Origin: Pseudobacter ginsenosidimutans
Lineage (GTDB): Bacteria; Bacteroidota; Bacteroidia; Chitinophagales; Chitinophagaceae
Assembly: GCF_007970185.1 (NCBI RefSeq)
Contig: NZ_CP042431.1
Span: forward strand, 4,154,001-4,218,000
Length of the DNA: 64,000 bases
Reading direction: 5' to 3'
The notes beneath the pieces were generated by a model. The model was given only the letters and a program-made list of their open reading frames with translations, had not been told where the DNA came from and searched no databases. Of this stretch, positions 43,766 to 52,820 are shown one piece after another. The position numbers and the translations under genes were made by a program. The stretch's first letter is position 1. Each line of letters opens with the position of its first letter.

Positions 43766-44788
43766 CTATTTGTTTGAATGTTGCTGAAGACCAAGTCCAG
43801 GCTGATTGCTCAGGATGATCTTTCCTTCTTTGAGTACGGGATCCTGGTAAGGATTGTTGCTGATGAGCCAGGTGCTGTCAAGATCCACCCAGTCGCACTG
43901 CGGAGCAATGGCAGCCGCCCCGAGGATGGCAACGGAGGATTCGCCCATACAGCCTACCATCAGTTTTAGACCGAGCTCCCTGGCTCGTTTGATGATCTTA
44001 TAACCCTCATGCATACCCGTACATTTCACCATTTTGATATTCACGCCGTGATAGGCGCCTTTGGCCTTATCTACATCTGCCAGCCTTTGTACGGCTTCAT
44101 CGGCCACAATGGGAAGCGGACTGTGTTGTGTAAGCCAGGCATGATTGTCCCATTGATCTTTAGGCATCGGTTGCTCCACGAAAATGGTATTCTGTTCTTT
44201 CAGCCAGTGGATCATTTCCAGTGCCTGGCTGCGATCGGTCCAGCCCTGGTTGGCATCTACAGTAAGAGGTTGCTGACTCACGGAGCGGATGGTTTCGATG
44301 ATCTGCCTGTCATTATCACTACCCAGTTTTACTTTCAGCAATTTGAAATCGGTTGCTTCCAATACTTTCTTACGGATCATATCAGGCGTATCGATACCGA
44401 TAGTGAGGGTAGTGGCTGGCATCATAGCCGGATCGGAACCGAAGAGTTCGTAACAGGGACGGTTGGTGAGTTTGCCAACGAGATCGTGCAGCGCAATATC
44501 AACGCCTGCTTTGGCGGCAGTATGACCGGGATGCAGACTGTTTACATAAGATAAGATCGTTTCGATGTCCTGCGGATCCTTGAATTGTTCCAGTTTTACG
44601 GTTGAAAGGAAGTTGATGCTATCGTCCAGTGTTTCTGTGAAATAGTAACCGGGACAGGCTTCGCCGTAACCGATGATGCCCTCGTGCTCAATTTCAGTCA
44701 TGATCACGGTGTCTGCAATAGTAGTATGGCCGGAAATCGTGAAAGGATATTTTCTTTTCAATTCTTTTAAATACCAGGTCAGTTTCAT
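43766..44788 (-). CDS. Dipeptide epimerase, enolase superfamily (L-Ala-D/L-Glu type)
   Basis: A 340-aa cytosolic epimerase of the muconate-lactonising subgroup. The catalytic set is complete: KxK at Lys152/Lys154, metal ligands Asp178 (DANQGW), Glu205 (VEQP) and Asp230 (ADE), and the opposite-face acid/base Lys252 (NIKMVK). The spacing follows characterised L-Ala-D/L-Glu epimerases. These convert D-Glu in murein-derived dipeptides to L-Glu so that peptidases can use it; related enzymes have other dipeptide specificities, so the exact substrate is open. It lies 15 bases after a serine hydrolase gene and 6 before the DUF819 gene. Confidence 0.9.
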   Translation of the reverse strand: MKLTWYLKELKRKYPFTISGHTTIADTVIMTEIEHEGIIGYGEACPGYYFTETLDDSINFLSTVKLEQFKDPQDIETILSYVNSLHPGHTAAKAGVDIALHDLVGKLTNRPCYELFGSDPAMMPATTLTIGIDTPDMIRKKVLEATDFKLLKVKLGSDNDRQIIETIRSVSQQPLTVDANQGWTDRSQALEMIHWLKEQNTIFVEQPMPKDQWDNHAWLTQHSPLPIVADEAVQRLADVDKAKGAYHGVNIKMVKCTGMHEGYKIIKRARELGLKLMVGCMGESSVAILGAAAIAPQCDWVDLDSTWLISNNPYQDPVLKEGKIILSNQPGLGLQQHSNK

Positions 44789-44803
44789 TTTTATCGATTT
44801 AAA

Positions 44804-46441
44804 TTATTTGCTTTTGCTTCTGGAGAAGGGGATGTAATTGGCGCGGGGCAGGTTAATGGTGCAATCATTCACTGCGCCTTTTTTGGATTGGGTAAAAAGA
44901 TAGATGGCCCTGAGACCATGATCGAATCCCCTGAAGGCTGTTTGATTGCCGCGCTGATACGCCGGCGTTAGTACAACCGAATCGTAGCCATTGCGGAAGG
45001 CTACCAGTTTGTTGCCGCGCAGTTCAAATGTTAGTTCCACTATTGCATCTTTGCTGTAGAAGGCTCCGGTAAAGGGTTTGAGGGCTGCTGCATCCGGTTT
45101 GAAGCTGGTAGCTTTTCTGAACCAGGTTTCTTCTCCGCCACGTTTTACGATCAGTGTATCGCCGCCGGAAGAGAATCGGTACCCCGTGGTTTCATAGATG
45201 AACTCATTTGTTCCAACGGGTTGCAGCAGGGCTTCATGACAGATCAGTTTATTGTTGCTGATATGGAAGCTGAAGAATTCTGATTCGTCTTCAACGCCAT
45301 AATAAGCGCCGGTCTTGTTTTGGAGTGTGGCAACATCAGGATAGTTCGTTTGTACTGCCGGGATCGCTGCTTTTCTTTTCTTTCCGAATAAGATCTCGAA
45401 GATCTTCACCTGCAAATCTGCCGTGATGATATTCTTGTTATTGGTCATATAGGTAACAGATATATCGTATTGCGGGTAATAAAGTACCAGCGCGCGGTAA
45501 CCGCTAAGGAGCCCCGAATGGCTGATCTCACGGATGCCATCGAAGTCCATCACATGCACGCCGCCAACAGCATAGCTGATGGTGTCCCCACTAATGAGCA
45601 CATAGCGCTGAAGCCGGGTCTGGGCCAGTTTCCCTTTGTTGATGAATTCGTTCCAGCGGCGAAGGTCATCGGCGCAGGTGATCAGTCCTGCTGCTCCATA
45701 GGTTTCATCGGTGGTATAACCATGACGGAGATGGGTAACCGGTCCGTAATAAGCAGAGGCCATGTTCGGGATTATATCTTCAAACCTGTTCCTGAAAGCG
45801 GAATGTTTCATTCCTGCCGGAGTAAGCAGACTGTCTTTCACGAAGGCAGCGAAAGATTTTTTGGTGACCCGCTCCACTACGATCCCCAGCAAGTCGAATC
45901 CCGCATTGGTATAGGAATATCGTGTACCCGGTTTGTAATTGAGATTGGATTGCCGGCAGATCATATCGATAGCATCATCCTGGTTGAATAATCGCTGCCC
46001 GGTTGGTAATGCAGAAAGATAGGTCACATTGCGCCAGTCTTTTAGCCCACTGGTATGCGTGAGGCACATGCGTACATCGATCTTGTTGCCATAGTCCGGC
46101 AATTCAGGCACGAACTTGCGGATATCATCGTCCAGCGAGATCCGTCCCTGCTGCACCAGCAGCAGCACAGCTGCAGCGGTGAACTGTTTGGACACGGAGG
46201 CTGCTTCAAAAACAGTTTCGTTGGTGATGGGTACTTTGTGTTCAAGGCTGGCATAACCGAATTCCTTGTGGAATAGCTGTTGCCCATTGCGCGACACGAT
46301 CAATACTGCACCCGGACCATCATTCAGATACTGATTGAATAATGTGTCCAGCGATGCGCCGGCATTGGGCGATACCTGTGCACTGGCGTTGCCGCCAATA
46401 CAACAGGAACCCAATGCCAGTGCTGCAAAAAAACGTTTCAT
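44804..46441 (-). CDS. Serine hydrolase, class C beta-lactamase/peptidase S12 type, with C-terminal domain
   Basis: A 545-aa secreted hydrolase with a signal peptide ending ASAQ (residue 22). The catalytic motifs are SVSK (Ser82-Lys85), YTN (Tyr176-Asn178) and HSG (His307-Gly309). After the roughly 360-residue hydrolase domain there is a beta-rich C-terminal extension (DVATLQNKTGAYYG, AALKPFTGAFYSKDAIVEL), as in D-aminopeptidases and DUF3471-type proteins. Family members act on D-amino-acid peptides, beta-lactams or esters. Lying directly before a dipeptide epimerase, it is a good candidate for a periplasmic D-peptide-cleaving enzyme. Confidence 0.88.
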   Translation of the reverse strand: MKRFFAALALGSCCIGGNASAQVSPNAGASLDTLFNQYLNDGPGAVLIVSRNGQQLFHKEFGYASLEHKVPITNETVFEAASVSKQFTAAAVLLLVQQGRISLDDDIRKFVPELPDYGNKIDVRMCLTHTSGLKDWRNVTYLSALPTGQRLFNQDDAIDMICRQSNLNYKPGTRYSYTNAGFDLLGIVVERVTKKSFAAFVKDSLLTPAGMKHSAFRNRFEDIIPNMASAYYGPVTHLRHGYTTDETYGAAGLITCADDLRRWNEFINKGKLAQTRLQRYVLISGDTISYAVGGVHVMDFDGIREISHSGLLSGYRALVLYYPQYDISVTYMTNNKNIITADLQVKIFEILFGKKRKAAIPAVQTNYPDVATLQNKTGAYYGVEDESEFFSFHISNNKLICHEALLQPVGTNEFIYETTGYRFSSGGDTLIVKRGGEETWFRKATSFKPDAAALKPFTGAFYSKDAIVELTFELRGNKLVAFRNGYDSVVLTPAYQRGNQTAFRGFDHGLRAIYLFTQSKKGAVNDCTINLPRANYIPFSRSKSK

Positions 46442-46468
46442 GAGTTACTGATTTTTATGATAAGGAAT

Positions 46469-47596
46469 CTATTGATTGGATAAAGCGGGTGTGAACGTAA
46501 GACCGAAATGCAGGGTGTTCGACAATGCATATGCGCCCGCATTCCTGCCGGTGGGGACGATGTAAGCGAAATTGAAACCGAACTGTTTTACATGGGCTCC
46601 GATACCGGCGCTCATGTACTTCCTGCCGCCATAGGCCTTGCTTTCTGAGAAGTAACCGACACGGGCAGAAAAGAGCTCTTTGTAATTGTATTCGGCGCCG
46701 CCGGCAATACTGAGGGCAGAATTGCTCAATCCTTCGCTGTAACTTTTGAATACACTGTACCTGGAATATTCCTCCATGCCATTGGGGCCTTCGGGGATTA
46801 ACGGCGCCAGGGATTTATTGAGCTCGGCTGAAAAAGAGATCCTGCTGTCCTCATCTAACGGGTAGGTATAACCTGCGCCTGCGCCGATCCTCGCAGGAAT
46901 GAAACCGGCATTACCGTTGCCCTGGTTGATCTTTGAAGCGCCTGCATTGGCGAGTATCAGTCCCGCTGTGAAACCTTGTCCCTCCTGATTGAGGCCATTG
47001 TAGAAGGCGGCAATATCACCGGTGAAGGCGCTGCCTGTTCCGTTGCCGTTATTATCGATGGTCTTGCCGATGCTGCTGCGGATATAGCGGAAGGTGAGGG
47101 CCAGCGAGATCTTGTCGGACAATGTTCTCGCATAACCTGCATCGATAGCGAACTCATTGGGATTAGCAAGTTGCAGCAAAGTATTGTTGAAATCCCTTTC
47201 TTCCACTTTTCCTGTATTGTAGTAACGGATGGATCCGCTCACTGCCTGCTTCTCGTCCAGTTTCTGGTAGCCTGAAAGACTGAGCATATAAAAGCCGGGT
47301 GTGATCTGTTTCAGCCAGTTCACATAATTGAGGGAATAGCCTCCTTCATTCTTTGCGAATACGGTCTTGGCTGCATTATAAAAAATGGATGCTCCGTCTG
47401 CTGAAGTGCTGATACCCGTTTCTCCCATCGCGGCGGCGCGTGCGTCTGGGGCAATGCGCAGCATGGGAACGGCAGTATTCACCATTTTGGATTCCGTTCC
47501 TTCCTGCGCCCTGGCTGCCTGTGGAAGAAGACCACAGGCAGCGATAAGGAGCATTGACAATGATGTTCTGGTTGACTTGATATATTGACGAGTCAT
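46469..47596 (-). CDS. PorV/PorQ-family outer-membrane protein (T9SS-associated)
   Basis: A 375-aa outer-membrane beta-barrel with a signal peptide (ending ARAQEG). N-terminal family features are VNTAVPMLRIAPDARAAAMGETGISTSADG followed by SIFYNAAKTVFA and YVNWL, characteristic of PorV (LptO), with the FadL-like barrel and C-terminal LHFGLTFTPALSNQ. PorV shuttles T9SS cargo proteins to the attachment complex. The gene starts 10 bases after the stop of the 1730-aa T9SS cargo, so a dedicated cargo partner is likely; it may also be the genome's only PorV. Confidence 0.86.
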   Translation of the reverse strand: MTRQYIKSTRTSLSMLLIAACGLLPQAARAQEGTESKMVNTAVPMLRIAPDARAAAMGETGISTSADGASIFYNAAKTVFAKNEGGYSLNYVNWLKQITPGFYMLSLSGYQKLDEKQAVSGSIRYYNTGKVEERDFNNTLLQLANPNEFAIDAGYARTLSDKISLALTFRYIRSSIGKTIDNNGNGTGSAFTGDIAAFYNGLNQEGQGFTAGLILANAGASKINQGNGNAGFIPARIGAGAGYTYPLDEDSRISFSAELNKSLAPLIPEGPNGMEEYSRYSVFKSYSEGLSNSALSIAGGAEYNYKELFSARVGYFSESKAYGGRKYMSAGIGAHVKQFGFNFAYIVPTGRNAGAYALSNTLHFGLTFTPALSNQ

Positions 47597-47606
47597 TGTA
47601 AAGGCT

Positions 47607-50600
47607 TTAGCGTTTTATGAATTTTTTATCCAGCTTCAGTCCGGCTCCATTTACATTGATGATGTAAATGCCCGGGATCAACCTGTCTGCAGGAACAGTG
47701 AACTGATTCCTTCCCTGTTTCAGCGTAATACCGGTATGGTATATGCGCTGACCGGCGCTGGTGAACAGCGATACGGTGCCTTCTGTTTCACCTGGCATAT
47801 CCACTCTCACCTGCAATGTGGTATTGTTACTGAACCAGGCATCGAGCGTTGCATTGTCAACGGCTATCGGCTGGATGGTAAGAACACCATTTGTGTAACT
47901 GATCTCGTAGTTGGCAGCCGCAGCGCCGGAAACGGTGATCGGATAGGTGCCAATAGGAGAACTGGTAGTAGCCGTGGTGTTGAAGACAGGCTGACCGGAA
48001 AGCACACCCAAAGTTTCTCCGTTCACGAAACCGGTAAAGCTGGCCGTGAATGCAGGTATAGCCTGTTGCTGCACCATGTTTGCATCATTGGCTTTGATCA
48101 GCAGTGGCGCTTTGTTCACAGTGAGCGTGGTAGTAGCATCGGGAGCGGCCAGATAAATATCGTTGCCCGGCTGCCAGGCCCTGATGGTAGCAGTACCTGC
48201 AGCTTTGATCTTCACTTTCCCATTTTCGATAGTGGCAACATTGGTATTGTTGCTGGTGTAGTAAACAGTGAGACCTGAGCTGGCTGTTGCGCCGGGATCG
48301 AAATCTGCTTCGCCATAGGTTTTGGTGATGGCGGCGGCGATATCGATAGTTTGTGATTCAGTGGGTATTGATTGTCCGGAGAAATATTCATAGGCTCCCA
48401 TATCAGCGATGCCATTCACGATCCTGGCATTGCCGCCCAGATCAAGAGAAGTGCCCTGGGTGAGCAGGAGATTGTCTCCCTTGTCGATAGCAGGGCTTCC
48501 GGACATAAGGCGGAGGTAATTGTTGGAATTTGCATCGGTACTGAGGAATTTCGGATCCACACCGGTGATCACACCATCCACGCCGTTGGTGCCATATGCT
48601 TGTGTGAGGGTGTTCTTCAGCTCCACGATGGCATCTGCATTCTTGTAAATATCTGCGCCGTTTCCATTTATCACGGAGTTACCGTATATGATACAGTTAT
48701 GGATAGCCGCTTTCGTGTTCACAGTGCCGCCAACATAAATAGCGCCTCCATCTTTCTGTGCTTTGTTGTTATAAAAAGTACAGTTGAGGATCCGGGGTGT
48801 ATTGTAGGTGGTGGTGATATACAGTGCGCCTGCGCCGAGGTTCTGGCTGCCTGATTCATTATTGGCGAAACGTGAATTGGAAATAGTGCAATTCAGTACA
48901 GGGCCTGATGCAGTGCCTGTACCGGAAGCCCATACTGCTCCTGCATGCGCGCCTGCACTGTTGCCCGAGAAATCAACCCGGTCTATTTGATAGCCGGCGC
49001 CGGTGGAGATAACGATAGCGGCTCCGAATTGTGGTGTACGGTTATTGATGAAAGAGCCTCCGTTGATCACCAGGTTCGAAGGCTTGCTGTTCCTGCCTCC
49101 GATCTGGAAGGCGCCTGTGGCAACATTCCCATAGTTTTCGATCGCTTTCACATTGGTGAACACGGCATCCCAGTTACCCTGGAGATAAACAGCACCACCG
49201 GTGCCTGAGCCCGGTCCGTTTGCCTGGTTCTTCCTGAATTCCACATTGGTCATGCGGATCTGAGCCAGGATCTGGTCGTCTGTATTTCCCTGCAGGTAAT
49301 AGCCTGCACCGGAAGAGATACATTTATTTTCGCTGAACACAACATCGGTAAAAGTGGAATGCGTGTAATAAGAAAGCATCATACCTCCGCCGCTGCCGGT
49401 GAGGGTTTCGTTCCTGCTTACATTCACTCTCTCGAGTATCAGGTGGTTGTCTGCTCCGCTGACGGACCTGGAGAAAACACCTCCGCCCGAAGAATTGGTT
49501 CCCTTATTGTCTGCAATGTTCCCGTCTTTCATCGTAACGGTGGAGTAAATACCCATGTAGATACCTCCGCCCAGGTTCCGGGAAGTGTTGAATGTGATAT
49601 CAGATCGTGTAAGGGTCACCGTTGATGCAGTGTCCGCATTTCCTTCCGTGTAGATCCCACCGCCGCCTGCACCGGTAGATGAAGCGGAAACAGTGCTGTT
49701 CTGCGTGATGAGGGCATCCTGGAATTGAATTTGGCTGGCATAGCTGTACACACCGCCGCCAAAGCCCGGCGTAGAAGTAGTGGCGCTGCTATTGCCTTTG
49801 ATGATGCTATTGGAGAAACTGGCCTTGCTTCCTCTTGCATGGATACCGCCACCGCTGTTCCTCAGAATGCTTTTACCATTCACAGAGCTGAAGCCTTCCC
49901 CGTCGGCATTACCACCGGTAATGGTGAAGCCATCCAGTAATGTGCTGGCAGTATTGTACACGGATAGCACAACGTGATAGGCATTGTCTGATGCGTCGTT
50001 GACTGTGCCGATATCACCACTCAGGATACTTGGATTGGCCGTAGTATTCCTGTCGGATATGATGGTTTCGGTACCGGCGAAGCCTCCAAAGATCTTCACA
50101 TCATTCTTTAACACGAATGCTACATCCCTTGCGCTGATTGTGCCGGAGCCGCCTTCGAGTGTTGCTGGTTTATAGGTGCCGCCTGCTACCCAGATCTGAT
50201 CGCCGGCAGCAGCTGCATTGATCATCGCCTGCAGGTTGCCGGAAGCATTGGCCCAGCTGCTGCCATTGCCGGTACCGCCTTGCTTCACATAATGAACATT
50301 GCCACCGGAGCCGGAACCCGGCAAAATGGTGAGCGTGCCTGTTTCATAGGTGATGGTGTAATTGGGCGAAGCGGCGTCGCTGGCTGTGAGCGTGTAATCA
50401 CCGGGTGCGGATGCTGAATTGGCTGTAGTGGTGATGGTTGGTTGGGTGGTGAGACTGGCCGCATTATCACCATTCACAAAACTGGTGTACACGGCTGTGA
50501 AACCCGGGAAAGGCAGGTATTGCTCCACACTTATATTGGCTGGTTTAATGATCAGCGGGGCTTTGCTTACTGTGAGTATTTTCTTCACTGGCGTGGCAGG

Positions 50601-52799
50601 AAGATAAGTCTGGTTACCTGGCTGGGAAGCAGTGATCTCTGCTGTTCCGGCTCCTACGATACGGATCTGGTTACTAACGATGGTGGCTACCTGAAGATCG
50701 CTGCTCGTATAAGTAACCTGTAATCCTGAACTGGCCGTTGCGGCAGGATCATGGTCTGCATCTCCGTATTGCAGGTTGATATCGTTTTCAAAAGTTATTG
50801 TCTGGGATTCGGTGGGCGTCTGACTGATACCGGATTCGTACGCGCCCATATCGATCACATTATCATTGATCCTGGAACCACCCGCGAGGTCTTTGATATA
50901 GGCTGCAGGCAGCAGGTTGTTTGCTCCCTTGTCTATGGCAGGGCTGCCGGATGCCAAACGAAGGAAATCGGCGGATGCAGGATCGGTGCTCAGGAAAGAA
51001 GGATTGCTGCCAACGATCACACCGTCCACTCCATTGGTGCCTTTGGTCTGTGTCAGTGAGTTCTTCAGGAAGAAACCTGCGTTGGCCGGCTCTTCGATAT
51101 CGGCAGATGCACCACCTGTAGTGTTACCGTAAAAAATGGAATTGTATACAGTTGCAATGGCAGTTGCACTGTTGTTGATACCGATGCCTCCGCCATTGTA
51201 GAGGGAATAGTTGGAATAGAATGTTGAGTTGATGATAATGGGCCTGGAATTGTTGGAGACGAAAATGCCGCCGCCACCGAGTGTGGCCAGGTTGGCCCTG
51301 TTGCCGTAGAACAGGCAGTTGGAAATCTGCGCATCTTCATTCGAACCGGTAGCAGCACTGAATATGAACAGGCCGCCGCCGGCGCTGGCAGTGGCTTCAT
51401 TCTCCAGGAACTTCACACGATCGATCACATACTTGTTATAGCTGGAGATATAACCTGCACCACCAGCCGTAGTGGATTTATTTTTCGAGAAAACCGCATC
51501 GGTGACCCTGAAAGTATTGTAGGCAGCGGATGCTCCGATTACAAACATGGCTCCACCAGTGGCGCCGGCACTGTTCTCTGTAAAACTTGCTTTATTGAAA
51601 ATGCAATTGTTGTAGTTGTTGATATACATCGCTCCGCCGGATGTGCCTGATTTGTTTTTGGTGAAGCTGGTATTGGTAAATTCGAGATTGCTGAAAGCGT
51701 CAGCGCCGCCGATGCAATACAATGCGCCCGCCAGGGCGCTGGATTCGTTTTCGGTGAAGCTGAGGTTGTTCATAGTAGCGTTCACGTAATTGGAAAGGAA
51801 AAGTGCGCCGCCATTACCGGCATTGGCCTTGTTCTTTGTGAAGCTCACATTATTGAGGGTGGCCACATTGTTGCCGGCTGAATTACCGATAATGATCAGG
51901 CCTCCTGCAGATGTGCCGGCGATATTCTCTGTGAAAACAACATCCGTGAATACTGGTTTGGACCATGCCTGAACGAAGATGCCTGCACCTGCATTGGTGG
52001 TTTCGTTGCCCGTTACCGTTACATTGGTGAAGCTGGTATTGTTCACGGAGTCGGCAGTGCCAATCATGCAAAGGCCGCCGCCAAGTCCACCGGATGTTGT
52101 TGAAGAGCTGGCTTTGTTCTGTTGAAGTCTGGCATCTTTGAGCACCAGGCTGCTGTTGATGGAATAGATGCCTGCGCCGCTTCCATTGCCGGTTCCTGCT
52201 GTGGCACATTGATTGGAGGCTACAATAATATTGCTGAAGGTGGCAGAGCTGCCGCGCGCCAGAATGCCGCCACCGCAGTAGCGGAAAACAGACCGGTTAT
52301 CGATGGAGTAGAAGCCTTCTCCGTTGGCATTACCGCCTGAAACAGTAAAGCCATCAAGCAGGGTGCCGGCAGTATTGTTGATGGACACTACCACGTGATA
52401 AGCATTGTCCGTTGCATCGGAAGCAACACCGATATCTCCGCTGAGCGTGGTGGTATTGGTAGTGGCATTACGCTGGCCCAGGGCGGTTTCTGTGCCACTG
52501 AAGCCGCCGTAGATCTTTACATCGCTTTTCAATACGAAAGCTACATCGCGGGGGCCGGATGTATTGCTGCCGCCAGGAAGGGAAGCGGGTTTGTAAGTGC
52601 CGGCAGCCACCCATATTTCATCTCCTGCCGCAGCCGCATTGATCATGGCCTGGAGATCGGCAGAGGCATTGTCCCAGCTGCTGCCACTGCCATTGCCACT
52701 GGCAGTGGGCTTGACGAAGAACACTCCGGGAGCTCTTTTCCCCGCCATGAAAAAAAGAAAACATGCGATGAGCAAGCAGTAGGTATACCATTGTCTCAT
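47607..52799 (-). CDS. Giant T9SS-secreted beta-helix surface protein, duplicated
   Basis: A 1730-aa secreted protein. After a short signal (YCLLIACFLFFMAG) come two copies of the same module. Each opens with a Ser/Gly segment and NGSSWxNASxxLQAMINAAAAGDxIWVA (a pectin-lyase-like start), then a right-handed parallel beta-helix of short repeats of the form FTxNxAGxxGGAMY, an anchor-Q-like SGSPAIDKG/DMGAYE end, an Ig-like strand set (YTSSDLQVATI / AGTAEITASQPG) and an MBG-type domain (FxxxxTSFVNGDN). Module 2 begins near residue 835. The C-terminal 80 residues (SLFTSAGQRIYHTGITL, IPGIYIINVNG, KKFIKR) are a T9SS type A sorting tail. A PorV-like gene follows by 10 bases. It is probably a surface adhesin or polysaccharide-binding scaffold; no catalytic residues are assigned. 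Confidence 0.9.
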   Translation of the reverse strand: MRQWYTYCLLIACFLFFMAGKRAPGVFFVKPTASGNGSGSSWDNASADLQAMINAAAAGDEIWVAAGTYKPASLPGGSNTSGPRDVAFVLKSDVKIYGGFSGTETALGQRNATTNTTTLSGDIGVASDATDNAYHVVVSINNTAGTLLDGFTVSGGNANGEGFYSIDNRSVFRYCGGGILARGSSATFSNIIVASNQCATAGTGNGSGAGIYSINSSLVLKDARLQQNKASSSTTSGGLGGGLCMIGTADSVNNTSFTNVTVTGNETTNAGAGIFVQAWSKPVFTDVVFTENIAGTSAGGLIIIGNSAGNNVATLNNVSFTKNKANAGNGGALFLSNYVNATMNNLSFTENESSALAGALYCIGGADAFSNLEFTNTSFTKNKSGTSGGAMYINNYNNCIFNKASFTENSAGATGGAMFVIGASAAYNTFRVTDAVFSKNKSTTAGGAGYISSYNKYVIDRVKFLENEATASAGGGLFIFSAATGSNEDAQISNCLFYGNRANLATLGGGGIFVSNNSRPIIINSTFYSNYSLYNGGGIGINNSATAIATVYNSIFYGNTTGGASADIEEPANAGFFLKNSLTQTKGTNGVDGVIVGSNPSFLSTDPASADFLRLASGSPAIDKGANNLLPAAYIKDLAGGSRINDNVIDMGAYESGISQTPTESQTITFENDINLQYGDADHDPAATASSGLQVTYTSSDLQVATIVSNQIRIVGAGTAEITASQPGNQTYLPATPVKKILTVSKAPLIIKPANISVEQYLPFPGFTAVYTSFVNGDNAASLTTQPTITTTANSASAPGDYTLTASDAASPNYTITYETGTLTILPGSGSGGNVHYVKQGGTGNGSSWANASGNLQAMINAAAAGDQIWVAGGTYKPATLEGGSGTISARDVAFVLKNDVKIFGGFAGTETIISDRNTTANPSILSGDIGTVNDASDNAYHVVLSVYNTASTLLDGFTITGGNADGEGFSSVNGKSILRNSGGGIHARGSKASFSNSIIKGNSSATTSTPGFGGGVYSYASQIQFQDALITQNSTVSASSTGAGGGGIYTEGNADTASTVTLTRSDITFNTSRNLGGGIYMGIYSTVTMKDGNIADNKGTNSSGGGVFSRSVSGADNHLILERVNVSRNETLTGSGGGMMLSYYTHSTFTDVVFSENKCISSGAGYYLQGNTDDQILAQIRMTNVEFRKNQANGPGSGTGGAVYLQGNWDAVFTNVKAIENYGNVATGAFQIGGRNSKPSNLVINGGSFINNRTPQFGAAIVISTGAGYQIDRVDFSGNSAGAHAGAVWASGTGTASGPVLNCTISNSRFANNESGSQNLGAGALYITTTYNTPRILNCTFYNNKAQKDGGAIYVGGTVNTKAAIHNCIIYGNSVINGNGADIYKNADAIVELKNTLTQAYGTNGVDGVITGVDPKFLSTDANSNNYLRLMSGSPAIDKGDNLLLTQGTSLDLGGNARIVNGIADMGAYEYFSGQSIPTESQTIDIAAAITKTYGEADFDPGATASSGLTVYYTSNNTNVATIENGKVKIKAAGTATIRAWQPGNDIYLAAPDATTTLTVNKAPLLIKANDANMVQQQAIPAFTASFTGFVNGETLGVLSGQPVFNTTATTSSPIGTYPITVSGAAAANYEISYTNGVLTIQPIAVDNATLDAWFSNNTTLQVRVDMPGETEGTVSLFTSAGQRIYHTGITLKQGRNQFTVPADRLIPGIYIINVNGAGLKLDKKFIKR
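47860..52715 (-). repeat. Tandem duplication of ~800 codons inside the beta-helix gene
   Basis: Residues about 29-830 and 835-1640 align along their whole length in order: LQAMINAAAAGD, IWVA-GTYKPA, RDVAFVLK, GGF-GTET, LSGDIG, DNAYHVV, LLDGFT, GGNA-GEGF, GGGI-ARGS, LTIxP. The copies have diverged in DNA, so the duplication is old. Confidence 0.75.
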
Positions 52800-52820
52800 A
52801 AGCTGAAAATTTTGTTCTGG

